Positions 1 to 10,009 of a stretch of DNA of 64,000 nt are shown here, one piece after another; within the stretch, counting starts at the first letter, position 1, and every line of letters starts with the position of its first letter. The notes beneath the pieces were generated by a model. The model was not told the DNA's origin, ran no database searches, and saw nothing but the letters and a program-made list of their open reading frames with translations. The translations under genes and the position numbers were made by a program. The DNA is from Metaphire vulgaris (Eukaryota; Annelida; Clitellata; Crassiclitellata; Megascolecidae): assembly GCA_018105865.1 (NCBI GenBank), contig CM030862.1, positions 6,465,979-6,529,978 of the forward strand. Reading direction: 5' to 3'.

Positions 1-174
1 TATTCCGAAGGTGAAGATGATGAGGTAGATGATGGCGGTGGCGTATTTGATCCAAAGAAGTTTCGACTTTTCGTCATTATTCGTCAGAACGGTTCCGTTG
101 GTCAGATACGACGCGTCGTCGTTCAGACTGAAGTTAGAGTGGTTGACCCACTGACCATTCAGTGCGTCGTCCAT
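1..174 (-). CDS. N-terminal fragment of a probable rhodopsin-like GPCR (runs off the left edge)
   Basis: On the minus strand an ATG at 174 opens a frame that stays open for 58 codons to the window edge. The first 40 residues are polar and carry three N-glycosylation sequons (N11-H-S, N14-F-S, N26-G-T) and no signal peptide. From about residue 41 a hydrophobic helix begins with tryptophan and an aromatic/isoleucine-rich run (YATAIIYLIIFTFGI), the usual look of TM1 just before the GN motif of class A receptors. A glycosylated extracellular tail leading straight into TM1 is typical of neuropeptide or amine GPCRs. The rest of the receptor lies outside the window, so ligand class cannot be stated. 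A pyrimidine-rich acceptor-like sequence ending in TAG (minus strand, about 238-228) could begin the coding exon near 227. Other multi-pass proteins remain possible. Confidence 0.6.
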   Translation of the reverse strand, partial: MDDALNGQWVNHSNFSLNDDASYLTNGTVLTNNDEKSKLLWIKYATAIIYLIIFTFGI

Positions 175-289
175 TTTACCCCGTCTACCTTTCGCTTACG
201 TTGATTTCGGGGTGAAACGTCTTCGCTCTACAAAAACAGCATTAGAAACTCACTGAGAAACTACAAAAACGAATGAATTTAGGCATATC

Positions 290-511
290 TCCTTCTTCTT
301 CTTCTTCTTCTTCTTCTTCTTCTTCTTCTTCTTCAACATCATCTTCTTCTTCTTCTTCATCTTCTTCTTCTTCTTCTTCTTCTTCTTCTTCTTCTTCATC
401 TTCAGCTTCATCATCATCATCATCATCATCTTCTTCTTCTTCTTCTTCTTCTTCTTCTTCTTCTTCATCATCTTCTTCTTCTTCTTCTTCTTCTTCTTCT
501 TCTTCTTCTTC
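290..511. repeat. (TTC)n microsatellite
   Basis: About 220 bases of TTC units with occasional TCA and ACA interruptions. Open frames across it (poly-Ser or poly-Glu/Lys) are repeat artefacts. It lies just upstream of the receptor exon. Confidence 0.95.
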
Positions 512-698
512 AAGTGCCATGTATTGCTACGTCGCGACCATGGATTTTCACTCTTTGTTTCTGGTTTTCCTTGTCAGTTCGATGTTGTCTTTAGTTCGTG
601 TTGCTTCTCTTAGGCTGTCTGTATACTTTATTCTTTGTATTCCTCTTTTCCCCTCTATTTTTTCTGTTATGGCTATATTTTCCATTCGTCCTTTCTTT

Positions 699-1055
699 TT
701 AGATGTCCGAAAATTCAAGCTGGGGTTGCTTTCTTATGGTTTTTAGCAATTTTCTTTTTACATCAAAGGCTGTTAGTACTTCCTCATTTGTTATTTTTTC
801 TGTCCCAAAATTTTTTGTATACGTCTGAGAAACCACATCTCTGCAGCTTCCAGCTTCACCTCTGTTGCTTTTGTCAACATCTGTGTTTCTAATCCGTACA
901 TCAGAACTGTCCACGCGAAACTTTGAAGAATTCTGAGCCGTGTTGTTTGTTGAAATATGTCTTTAGACAGATACATGTATTTACATGTATTATCGAAAAA
1001 TTGCTTTTGTAAGACGTTCGAACTTTTTTTAGAAACAGAAAATATTAGCATGCCT
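699..1055 (-). pseudogene. LINE reverse transcriptase C-terminal fragment (RTE-like), frameshifted
   Basis: Minus-strand translation gives the post-RT region of an RTE-like LINE: RLRILQSFAWTVLMYGLET, then AAEMWFLRRIQKILGQKK, then, after a frame change near 800-910, KITNEEVL and KRKLL. The same order (LRILRCYVYSV, FEMWCFRRILKISWQ, RITNEEVLKKIGEKRQLL) is present in the longer element at 52473-52979, which supports the family call. Both ends are truncated and at least one frameshift is present, so it is a dead fragment. No tail or TSD could be defined. Confidence 0.8.
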
Positions 1056-1087
1056 ACTGGTTTAGCTGTTTAAGCAGCTTTGGCTAC

Positions 1088-1091
<4 letters not shown>

Positions 1092-1157
<66 letters not shown>
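1092..1157. repeat. (GA)n/(GACA)n microsatellite
   Basis: A run of GA dinucleotides passes directly into GACA tetranucleotides. Confidence 0.95.
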
Positions 1158-1339
1158 GACGAAGGGAGTGTTTCGTTAACACATACTGAAAGCAAACATT
1201 TATTTTTTTAAATTAACAGGAAACAGCTCATTCCCAGAGAACTCTCTGTCCCTCTGTCTCTGCCTGCCTGTATGTTTACCTGTCTGTCTCTCTCTGCCTC
1301 TGCATTTTAGCAAAAACTCACACTTATGCAACGTTGCAA

Positions 1340-1478
1340 ACTCAGCATGATTTAAAGTGGCTTCGGAGGCATTACTGCCTGCATGAAAGCCACTAGGGGC
1401 GCTAACGGGGCTTTGAACCCATTCAATCAGCCTTCCGTTTCAGCGCGTAACTCACTCTGCCGTCTTCCGCCTATTTTC
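1340..1478 (-). mobile_element. tRNA-derived SINE, head region
   Basis: Read on the minus strand, it starts with GGCGGAAGACGGCAGAGTGA, with a tRNA A-box-like word GGCAGAGTG, and about 35 bases later a B-box-like GGGTTCAAAGCC. The same sequence occurs at 28511-28618, and a related head occurs at 15420-15624 and 4180-4305. The shared tail word AGCATGATTTAAAGTGGCTT at 1351-1370 is also found at 28209. Confidence 0.75.
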
Positions 1479-1602
1479 AATCAAACTCCAATTCAGCAAC
1501 AATTAGATTAGATGTAGCAGCATAATCGAGTTCCCGTTATCAGACCAGGTCCTTCCATTCCTTTCTAGTCTGAAGACTCTTTTCTTCTTCAAGCATTGGC
1601 GT

Positions 1603-1805
1603 AGCCAGGGGATTCGGGGAGACCTATTTGGGCTGTTGAGAAGTTCTTAGATGGGTGGGGGTAGACAGCGTGATAGAAGAAAATGCGCGAAAGTTCAAAA
1701 TGCTTTACACGACGAACTTTTTTGCTCGTCAAGTCTCGTCAAGAACTCGTCAAGAACTGTTTTGCTCGTTTCAACCGGAAAATGTCGATGTGCTCCCCCA
1801 TCTAT
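1603..1805. mobile_element. degenerate hAT-like MITE, left end only
   Basis: Begins with ATTGGCGTAGCCAGGGG and ends near CCCCATCTATTCCGG. It resembles the better-preserved element at 6699-6937, which shares GCGAAGAACT, GCTCGTC and CCCCATTCCGG and ends in CCTGGCTACGCCACTG. The right terminus appears lost at the junction with the next element near 1812. Confidence 0.5.
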
Positions 1806-1967
1806 TCCGGTGTAGCATATTATAATGACTCCCATATAATAATAACTTCCCCTCATTATTTTATATATATATATATATAATGACTCTATATATTATAATA
1901 ACTTCCTTAGTTTTTCAGAAGCAACACAACTGAAGCAAAGGCCAGCAATTGGCCAACATTGGCCAGC

Positions 1968-2400
1968 AACAATATCCTGTCAGTATATATTTTACCAACT
2001 CAGCAGCAGGTAAATGGTGTGGACTGCGGTTGCCACGCCATTGCAACAGCTGTCGAATTTCTAGTGTAGGATGGCGATTCATTATCTGAATTTGACATAG
2101 AGCAAAAGCGCCAGCATCTTAAGTTGTGCTTGGAGCAGGGCCATATTAAGGTGGGAGCTGAGAGGCTGTAGCCCCCCGGCCCATCGTGAAAATAGGCCCA
2201 CCGATTTCCAAGATAACCTTTTTTTGCTTGTCAGAGATTTTCAGTATAGGCGACTGCCTTTTTCTTAGCCCCCCCCCGGCCCACTCGGACCTTAATCCGG
2301 CCCTGGCTTGGAGCAAGGCAATATGCGTCCATTTCCTAAATCTACGAAGAAATTTAAAAGACGAAAACCGAAACTGACGAAAATAGATTTATATTTGTGA
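1968..2400 (+). pseudogene. Ulp1/SENP-like cysteine protease fragment, interrupted by a MITE
   Basis: Frame 1968 onward reads NILSVYILPTQQQVNGVDCG followed by CHAIATAVEFLV, then an in-frame TAG, then FDIEQKRQHLKLCLE. The element at 2136-2305 interrupts it, and reading resumes as QGNMRPFPKSTKKFKR to a stop at 2398. The QxxxNGxDCGxxAIAxA segment is the active-site region of C48 (Ulp1) peptidases, with the DCG cysteine as nucleophile. Removing the insertion and one TSD copy restores the frame exactly, so the coding sequence predates the insertion. The upstream His and Asp catalytic parts are missing, and the premature stop makes it inactive. Such domains occur widely as transposon cargo in invertebrates. 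Confidence 0.7.
2136..2305. mobile_element. hAT-like MITE, 170 bp, 8-bp TSD GCTTGGAG
   Basis: Termini CAGGGCCATATTAAGG and CCTTAATCCGGCCCTG are inverted repeats. GCTTGGAG flanks it perfectly at 2128-2135 and 2306-2313. It contains the module AACCTTTTTTTGCTTGTCA (2215-2233) and is a short relative of the 1.18-kb element at 44285-45465. It is inserted in the Ulp1-like pseudogene. Confidence 0.9.
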
Positions 2401-2734
2401 TCTCTACTAACATTTTAAATATGCATAACTATGCATATTGCATGAATGTTGACATTTCACGATGTTTCAAGGATTTTGCGTTTATTTTAAGAAAACTATC
2501 AATGTTAAAAATTGCCTCACTTGGTAAATAATTAGGCCTAACATTTAAAATTGAATTTAGTTGAGATAGGCCTACTTCTTCTGCATTATTATAATATAGA
2601 GAGAGTTATTATTATATATATTATAATGATGGGGGAATCATTATTATATATATATAATAATGAGGGGTCAGAGTACAATTACATTATTATTATTACAGCC
2701 AATTACATTGGGAGTCATTATAATATGCAACAAA

Positions 2735-3240
2735 TATATGCCGTTAAAAAAACCGTCCTTCACAAACCTGGCTGCCTTTTTCGCATGACACTAATTCACC
2801 ACAAAACCGGCACTTCAGTCGTCAGCATTCTTCATCAGACTTTTCAATCGCTCCGTATTACTAGGATCTCATAACCCTCCGTATTACCGGCCTACGATTA
2901 CGGCCTACGATTACGGAAATGGAGAAGGAGTTCTTCTGTTGGAGAAAGCGCTTAAGAAGTAGTTAATCTTGCTCGCGCAGATGTCATTAATGCGACGTTA
3001 AATTGCAGTCGATCGTCTGCTCGAATTCTTATCATTAGCGTCAGTCGTCTGTTTGTTCATCTATTTCTTCCATTAGCATCAATCGAGCTTCTTTTCAATG
3101 GATAGCTAGACTCTCTCTTTTCTTCTTCTTCTTTGGAGAAAGCTCTCCGCTTGCTCCAGATGTCTTAATGCTTTTAAATGTGTCTCGATCTCTGTCTCGA
3201 ATTTGTCTGTCTCTCTTTTTTCTCTATCTTCCATTCTCAA
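2735..3240. other. unassigned intergenic DNA
   Basis: No coding signal or recognisable repeat apart from short direct repeats (TCCGTATTAC, CCTACGATTACGG) around 2850-2920. Confidence 0.5.
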
Positions 3241-3407
3241 TCTGTCTGTCTCTGTCTTCCTCTTCTCTCTGTCTCTCTGTCTCTCTCTGTCTCTCTGTCT
3301 CTCTGTCTCTCTGTCTCTCTGTCTCTCTGTCTCTCTGTCTCTCTGTCTCTCTGTCTCTGTCTCTCTGTCTCTCTGTCTCTCTGTCTCTGTCTCTGTCTCT
3401 GTCTCTG

Positions 3408-3473
<66 letters not shown>
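3241..3473. repeat. (TCTG)(TC)n compound microsatellite
   Basis: TCTGTC/TCTC units change to a pure CT tract at the right end. Three overlapping open frames here are artefacts. Confidence 0.95.
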
Positions 3474-3477
<4 letters not shown>

Positions 3478-3924
3478 TTCAATGCCTTTTTACGACTCTG
3501 TTGCAATTTAATGCTAAGATTTATAGGCCATATCTCTAGCATACAGCGTATAAAGTAAATGATTGAAGCCCAAATAGGTAAGCTGTAGGATTACTATTGA
3601 CGAATGTATGAACACTGACACCAAGGGAAAAGTGCACTACTAATTTTATCCCAAAACATAGTAGCTCATAATTTTGATGGACTCGTTCTGCCTTTAGCCT
3701 GGTTTACGCAAGGTGATGCCGCAGCACTTTGGAATTTAAAAGGAAAACTTAAATGGCTACATTCATGATACAAAATAACGTACAAGTTCACAAAATTTCA
3801 TGCTTTGGACCCAGGGGTTGTGAAAATATTTACAATGAAACAGGATGTTAACAGTTTTATTGGCCTACCCTGTAAAGGCAGGAGTATATAATATATTAAA
3901 CTGAATGTCTCGTCTGATTTTCAG
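3474..3924. other. unassigned intergenic DNA
   Basis: No gene or repeat recognised. Confidence 0.5.
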
Positions 3925-4640
3925 AAGTTGCTGGAATAAGCACGCGGCACCGCTTCTCAGGGACAAACTCCAGTGACCCCGAATTCATGAACGCATTACA
4001 TTTAAGCGATGTTTTATCACCAATAGGTAAAGGCAGGTCCCGAGCGTTGGGGTCCGGCACTCATCTCCGGTCTAAGCAATCGGCGACGTAGGTGGTAGGC
4101 CTATAAGCTATTAATCTGGGGTAGGTTGCCATTACTTTCCCCAGAACCGCGTTTTACCTCGCAGCTTAACGCTGTTCCTCATTTTACCACTGCCCTCTAG
4201 CGAGTAAGGCTGAGTCGACCTTAGGCCCCCTGCGGGTATCGAAACCGTGACCTTCTTTCTGCTCCATCGTCCAGTGTTGCTACCACTCTGCCAACTTTCC
4301 ACCCCTATCACCTACCGAACCTTAACTGGCCCTTTCTGCCGGGAATAACACCTCATCACTCGTGTTCAGATCTACGTCGAATGATCGTCATTCTCAGCTC
4401 CGCTCCAAGAGTCGCGTCCCTCCTCCGGCCAAAACTGCAAAGTTTGGCGACAGATGGGCTTCACGTGGCAATCGAATTTTATGGAATTCATTGTCCGAAA
4501 ACGTTAAAAAGTCTATCTCTGTTATGCTATTCATTAAGAACTTACTCACTTGTTTAGCATCTCCTACAAGTGACGCTCGCTTGTTAGAGCGCTCGTGATT
4601 TTGGCCTTCGCCATGTCCACTGCGTTGTAAAAACTGTCTC
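3925..4640 (+). pseudogene. L2/CR1-like LINE 3' fragment split by a SINE
   Basis: The left part reads WNKHAAPLLRDKLQ, a stop, PRIHERITFKRCFIT, matching the VTPYLRDKLHWLRVPERIVF region of the copy at 11216-11866. After the SINE (4028-4305) the frame resumes with LRSKSRVPPPAKTAKFGDRW, then SRGNRILWNSL. This is the family's conserved end, before an untranslated stretch (TTTTGGCCTTCGCCATGTCC) and an ATA microsatellite. An in-frame stop, and the loss of everything upstream, make it non-functional. Confidence 0.8.
4028..4305 (-). mobile_element. tRNA-derived SINE, near full length
   Basis: Minus-strand head GGGGTGGAAAGTTGGCAGAG includes an A-box-like TGGCAGAGTGG, followed by a B-box-like GGTTTCGATACCC. 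The body contains the family word GGTCGACTCAGCCTTACTCG. TATCACC flanks it on both sides (4015 and 4306), consistent with a target duplication of about 7-12 bp in the LINE fragment. Confidence 0.8.

Positions 4641-4714
<74 letters not shown>
4641..4714. repeat. (ATA)n microsatellite at a LINE 3' end
   Basis: ATA units directly follow the LINE 3' sequence that ends GTTGTAAAAACTGTCTC. Confidence 0.95.
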
Positions 4715-4717
<3 letters not shown>

Positions 4718-4857
4718 TAATATATGCTGCTCCCATTATCGTATGGTAACATTGTATATATGGGCACCATAAACACAGGCCGTAAATATAATAAAATATG
4801 TCTAGGATGAATCTTGAATATCTTGAATGAGTTAGGCCTACTACAGTGGCTAATAAA

Positions 4858-4905
4858 TGCAGCAATCTTCGGAACGAAGACGGTTAAAGACAAGACAAGA
4901 CACAA
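4858..4905 (+). mobile_element. RTE-like LINE 3'-end stub
   Basis: CTTCGGAACGAAGACGGTTA and the following AAGACAAGACAAGAC are identical to the 3' end of the LINE at 50790-51925. Confidence 0.7.
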
Positions 4906-4909
4906 GCTA

Positions 4910-5280
4910 GAAAACTAAATTATTACATCAATGTTTTATGGCCCAAGTCACTGACTGATTTCAAGGACAACTCAAGGACTCCACCCTCAAGGCCAGCGAC
5001 TTGTCCTTAAGGAGTCCTTAAGACCAGGACCAAGGCAATGACTAACAACATCCCTGGTTATTACCAGATAAAAGTTGCTTTTTTATTTGGTGCGCGTAAG
5101 GCTAATCCTAATTATCATTAGCAAGACAACTTATATAGCGCCGTGGAGGAACGAAGGTTAAAGTCAAGGACATTTAGACAGATGTCACTTGAATGAGATA
5201 GTAAACAAGCTTCAGCTTCTTCCAAAATAAAATGATCAATTTGCTTGACGTTCACAGGCAGTGAGTTCCAAATGAATTGA
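4910..5280. other. unassigned intergenic DNA
   Basis: Only a small imperfect repeat of GGACTC/AAGGAC words around 4960-5035; nothing else recognised. Confidence 0.5.
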
Positions 5281-5288
5281 TTCCCAGG

Positions 5289-5812
5289 CAGTGGCGTATA
5301 GCCAAGGGGGGTTTGGAGTTAAACCCCTCCCGCTTGGGCGCCGACGAACATTTGTTGTTTCCATGCATTTTTAATTTTTGGACGCAGTTTTGAGGCAGGG
5401 GTGTAGCGACGGGGAGGAGGTATATCGGTATATATACCCCCCAAAATCAGTCTACCTTAAAGTTTTTTATGTGATACACGTTGTTATATGCGGTTTATAT
5501 GGTTTGTGTGGTTTATAGTTAAGATTTATACCCACTCAAAATATTTATACCCTCTCAAATCAAATTCCTGGCTACGCCCCTGTTTTGAGGGTCAAACCCC
5601 CTTGGGCTGCAGACCCAAATTTTTTTAACACCATAGGCGTGACGACCTTCTTTTGCTTGTCAGCACCTGAAAGGAAAAATTTTAGAAGGAAAGACATAGG
5701 ATATAGGATAGATACATAGGATGACCTTTTTGCTTGTCAAGATTTTTCGATAGTTGGTTACGGTCAAAAGTCAAAACCAAACCCCCTTCCGGAAATCCTG
5801 GCTACGCCACTG
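5289..5812. mobile_element. hAT-like MITE (outer), interrupted by a second MITE
   Basis: Ends CAGTGGCGTATAGCC and GGCTACGCCACTG are inverted. Flanks TTCCCAGG and TTCTCAGG form an 8-bp TSD with one mismatch. The module GACC(T)nGCTTGTC occurs at 5644-5662 and 5723-5739. Confidence 0.85.
5396..5582. mobile_element. hAT-like MITE (inner), 187 bp, 8-bp TSD TTTTGAGG
   Basis: Ends CAGGGGTGTAGCGACG and CTGGCTACGCCCCTG. The TSD TTTTGAGG at 5388-5395 and 5583-5590 is perfect. It sits inside the older MITE. Confidence 0.9.
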
Positions 5813-6690
5813 TTCTCAGGCGTAGCTTCTATTTAATCTCAAATTGTAGGCAGCTAAGACACGAAGACGTCTATTATTACTGCCAAATTTGAGTGCGTGA
5901 CAATTTTTCTCTCTCCCAAATCTCTACAGTCCTGTCCCTATCCATTTCCGCATCTATCTACGGAATACTACTGAGGTTTTATTTTTGCGGCTTACAAAGA
6001 TGTCGAAATCATATCTGATTGTTTTGCTCGTCGGAAGCAAAAAAATCGCAGAAACTCTTAAGATCGGTTTGCCGCAAGTCTTGAAATTGAAGATTTTGTC
6101 GGATAAATATCTTATAAAGCCCCAGTGGCATAGTCTCCACCGACCCTGTTTAACATAGCGATCCGCGTCATTAAATTCTCTGAACGGGGTCTGTTAGGCT
6201 AATTATATTGGTTGTTCCATTACGAGCTGCTAACAGACAAAACTAGAACATCGCATGTTTGAACCCTTAGTTTGGCAGCCTTTCGTCTCTCTCTGGCGGC
6301 GCCATGCAGCAATTCTGTTTTTCATCGCAGAAGTAAGATGGTTAATGAATCGTGGAGGAAATTAGTTTTACGGAATAGGGGCTCGTAAAAGCCTGTTCGA
6401 GCTAATGTAGCAATTAGGCATAAACTAATGGATCGATAGTGCGAAGTCAACACATTGTCTCCATTCGTAAAGTTACGACGTTGTTTTTGCCCGAAGCCAT
6501 TATTTCATTGGGGTAAATGAGGAGACGGCATAAACCCCGTGCATAGAGTGGTGTCGTTAAAAAACCAGTTCCATTAAGGTTTATCGTTCAAACGGTAATA
6601 TATAAGCGAGCGCTTGGACCATTTTGTCGCATTACAAGGATACTCAAACGCCTCATCGGACAAGATAATGTCCGCATAAGTGTATAAACG
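5813..6690. other. unassigned intergenic DNA
   Basis: No coding feature recognised. One degraded copy of the TTTTGCTCGTC word at about 6022. Confidence 0.5.
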
Positions 6691-6698
6691 AATATTCG

Positions 6699-6937
6699 CA
6701 TTGGCGTAGCCTCAGGGGTCGCCGGGTGCGCCCCCTCCCTCGCCCATTTTGGCTGGGGCAGATTGTGGGGTTTGCACAAAATCGTTGGGGAATTGTGGGA
6801 GAGGGGTTTGTAACATAATCGAGAAGAAAATGTGAATGTGCGAAGAACTCTTTTATGACGTTTTTTTTTGTTTTTCTCGTCGGAAGCTTTTTTCCCGATG
6901 TGCCCCCCCCCATTCCGGAACCCTGGCTACGCCACTG
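6699..6937. mobile_element. hAT-like MITE, 239 bp
   Basis: Ends CATTGGCGTAGCCTCAGG and CCTGGCTACGCCACTG. Flanks AATATTCG and AGTGTTCG agree at 6 of 8 positions. A degraded module lies near 6858-6890. Confidence 0.75.
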
Positions 6938-6939
6938 AG

Positions 6940-7450
6940 TGTTCGTGCATTCAAAACGATGCAAAAATACTACTGTCTTCGGTGCATGACTTTGGCTATT
7001 TTCTTGCTTAATGATATTGTCATTGCCCTGGATAAACCTTCTGTCGTATGTAATCTTCTGTTGCATGTATCTCTTTTTTAACCATCGTTATAGCACTTTA
7101 TGTTGTCAATTATATTATAACAGAACGTGTACCCTGTAAGTATTAGTTAGAATACAGTTAGACTGATGTTTATCTTATGTTATAAGCATTTGCGAATAAA
7201 AATTCTAATAACAGTGATTCTCATTAAAACTCATAGACGCCTTACTTGGAGGACACAGGGGAGAGCAAAACGTTCTCTGTATAGCATATTAACTTAAGAG
7301 GACATTTTTAACCGGATGAAAAAGAGTTTTAGCCTTCTTTTACCTATGAGCAAACAATTCAATGTCTTAAAACATAAAATAATATTCTGAGGAAATTGCT
7401 CTGATCGACGCCATTATATTCCTAAAGCGGATAAAATATCTGTACTGTAC
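6940..7450. other. unassigned intergenic DNA
   Basis: No gene or classifiable repeat seen. Confidence 0.5.
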
Positions 7451-7461
7451 ACGTTGAAAAG

Positions 7462-7762
7462 GGTGACCCGTCAAATGCGCGAACATTTGCGCGCCGACAT
7501 TTGCGCGCCGAAATTTGCGCGATATTATATAATAATACGGGTTAGGGCTAGGGTTAGAGTTAGGGTTTGATTTTGGGTTATGATTAAGACTATAGTTACT
7601 AAAGCACGGATGGCTTTTAATTTACAGCGCAATTCGTGCTTCCTCGAAATACGCGCAAATGTCGGCGCGCAAATGTCGGCGCGCAATTGTCGATTTTACG
7701 TTCGCGCATTTGTCGTCGCGTAGATGTCGGTCGCGCATGTCGGGGCGCAAATGTCGGTGAAC
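7462..7762. mobile_element. sub-repeated inverted-repeat element, 10-bp TSD CGTTGAAAAG
   Basis: CGTTGAAAAG flanks the element perfectly at 7452-7461 and 7763-7772. The ends start GGTGACC and finish GGTGAAC. Both arms are built from repeats of a word close to GCGCGCAAATGTCG, in opposite orientation on the two sides. The TSD length fits Mutator-like or Foldback-like elements. Confidence 0.8.
7538..7585. repeat. degenerate telomere-like (GGGTTA)n tract
   Basis: GGGTTAGGGCTAGGGTTAGA and the following GTTAGGGTTT and GGGTTA are variants of the TTAGGG telomere repeat, in the centre of the element at 7462-7762. Confidence 0.7.
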
Positions 7763-7774
7763 CGTTGAAAAGAC

Positions 7775-8130
7775 ATCCACAGGAAACATTTGAAATCGAC
7801 ATTCAATGCATAATACATTACTATGTTATACACAGGACATAATAATTCATAATAAATTTAAGCATGGTGCAGCTAATGCATTTAGTGCATAATGTATCTA
7901 TTACAGAAGCATTTGGCTTCAGTCTTGTAGAAAGGAACACCGTATGCTTATTGATTATTTTACAGCATGAGCATTAAAGATTAAGGTGTTTTGCAAGGCG
8001 CTGTCTACTAATACAGTTATCTCTTTGGGAGGAAATGTCGCTTTTTACCTACCCTATATCCTCCTCCATTGGAGGTCGCAAATCATGGATGGGGTATTTT
8101 TACTCCATATTATTATTACCACTATTACCG
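7775..8130. other. unassigned intergenic DNA
   Basis: AT-rich; no gene recognised. Confidence 0.5.
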
Positions 8131-8153
8131 GTATACTACTGCTGCTGCTGCTG

Positions 8154-8231
<78 letters not shown>

Positions 8232-8333
8232 GTAGTAGTACTACTACTACTACTACTACTACTATTACAACAACAACTACTGCTGTTGTTGCTAATATTT
8301 TATAATACTGTTTATTATTATTATTATTATTAT

Positions 8334-8377
<44 letters not shown>

Positions 8378-8392
8378 ATAGTAGTAGTAGTG
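8131..8392. repeat. (CTG/CTA)n, (TTA)n and (TAG)n compound microsatellite
   Basis: A CTA tract reverses into AGTAGTAG at about 8230, and a second TAG tract follows at 8333. The trace GCAGCTTCTATAGCGCCGTG to its right (from 8408) resembles LINE 3' ends elsewhere in the window (minus strand). Confidence 0.95.
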
Positions 8393-8429
8393 TAATGATA
8401 GTAGTAAAGCAGCTTCTATAGCGCCGTGG

Positions 8430-8900
8430 ACAAAGTCGCCGTAATGTTGTGTTAGCTAACATTATATATTTTTCATTTTGGCCACAGTCTGGATAGTGTA
8501 CACGCTTTGCCTTTACTTGCCGTCATATCGATAGACATATTTCAAAATCACTAAACGACAATAATTATATATAAGTCTTGAAATTCGTTTATCAGGTTAA
8601 TTGTTGTGACTCTAGAGTCCTAGACTAAACGACATATTTCAAGTTTTACTTTTTTCTTTTGAATCATGGAAGCGCATGATTGTTTCTGATTAAAAGAACA
8701 ACAATTTGAGCAACGCTCCCCTGAATCGAGTAACGGATATCTTGTATGTCGATTGTTAATAGGCTGTATTACTTGCATTGGACCAGCATGACCTACTGTA
8801 CTAATGGCGTTTGTTATTCTACAGTGTATGATGTTTCGTATCTTTCAATTTCCTGACTATTTCTGTTATGACGACGACTTTATAGATGGTGTCTATACTG
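8430..8900. other. unassigned intergenic DNA
   Basis: No recognisable feature. Confidence 0.5.
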
Positions 8901-8907
8901 TCTAGTA

Positions 8908-9260
8908 CAGCGGTTCTCAACCTGTGGGTCGCGACCCCCAAGGGGGTCGAATGACGATTTGCCAGGGGTCGCCCGAGACCATCAGAAATATGGGGTTGTC
9001 TCTTTTCTTGTTATTGTACAAAATTTCCTCAGTGGTAGTTACGACGTACTAGTTGTTTTACTATAATTGTCATTCGAGGATAGACAAATTAGACATGGAG
9101 ACAATTAAATAATAACGATTTCGAACATTTTGATTGTCGTAGCATTATTATTTTTAGCAGCTTACATTGTGAACGAAAATAATTGTACCGTTGGGGGGTC
9201 GCCACATAATGGGGAATTGAATTAAAAGGGTCGCGGCACTATAAAGGTTGAGAACCGCTG
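8908..9260. mobile_element. hAT (Charlie-like) MITE, 353 bp, 8-bp TSD GTCTAGTA
   Basis: Ends CAGCGGTTCTCAACC and GGTTGAGAACCGCTG are perfect 15-bp inverted repeats, the classic terminus of hAT-Charlie-like elements. GTCTAGTA flanks both sides perfectly. Confidence 0.95.
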
Positions 9261-9269
9261 GTCTAGTAG

Positions 9270-10000
9270 AAGGCGTTTCATCGTCCATATACCCTCTTTA
9301 TGGTGCGACTTTCTTGGAGTGCTTGCCCGTCGCTTGTTTGATGCTTTTACCTGAATGTCAAAGAACGGTCTCTGAAATCCAAAGCAGAGACGCACTGCAG
9401 GGCATCCAACAATAATTGACAATTTGGATAAGCGAGAAAACGAGAGTGCGTGCACATAATTTGGCTTACCAGAGATGCGAGTGAGTGAGTGAGTGAGTGA
9501 CTGTTTGGTAGAATGAGTGCATGTGTCGTTCAGTCAGAAGAAAAACAGGAGGCATTTAAGTCAGAAAACTTGCTCTGAAAATCCAATGTTATGTCCATGT
9601 TTACCGTTTTTCTCATCCGGTCACGTGACAATGTTTTACGACTTCTGGTTGATGACGTCTAAAGATTAGGGATGAAGTCTCAAGATGGACGCAATTTTGC
9701 GCGTAGACCATTAAGCGATCCTCTTACAAATCGTGCTCTAAATTGCTGCTGTGCTCTGCTGCTGTCCGTTGGAAAATTGGCCTCTCTTTCAGACCACAGT
9801 CCTTCCGTCTCCGCCCTCAATTTGATGACGCCGAGCGAATGGCAGTAAATGCATCATTGCTTGAAACGTGGAGCACAAAACAGCAACAATAAAAGTGTCA
9901 CGAGTTTCAATCGATTTTCGCAACAATTTCAAAACATGTTTGCTAACCTTTTAGATTCAACAAACCCCCGGAAATGTGTAATTTCTGCATGTCCTAGACG
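9270..10000. other. unassigned intergenic DNA
   Basis: Contains a short (GAGT)n run at 9480-9502; otherwise nothing recognised. Confidence 0.5.
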
Positions 10001-10009
10001 AAGCAGAAT

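Larger units (their letters stand above)
1812..2731. mobile_element. element with long AT-rich inverted ends enclosing a Ulp1-like protease fragment
   Basis: The left end GCATATTATAATGACTCCC (about 1815-1833) is repeated inverted as GGGAGTCATTATAATATGC (about 2710-2728). Further inside, AATAATAACTTCCCCTCATTATT on the left is mirrored by AATAATGAGGGG and GAGTTATTATTATA on the right. Between the ends lie a broken cysteine-protease reading frame and an inserted MITE. I could not find a convincing TSD, so the superfamily is open. Ulp1-like proteases are known cargo of several eukaryotic DNA transposon groups (Zisupton and some MULEs). Confidence 0.5.

Noticed and set aside
242..746. Poly-Glu, poly-Lys and poly-Ser open frames
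   Set aside because: TTC microsatellite artefacts.
3168..3558. Three long overlapping frames rich in Leu, Ser, Cys and Val
   Set aside because: TCTG/TC microsatellite artefacts.
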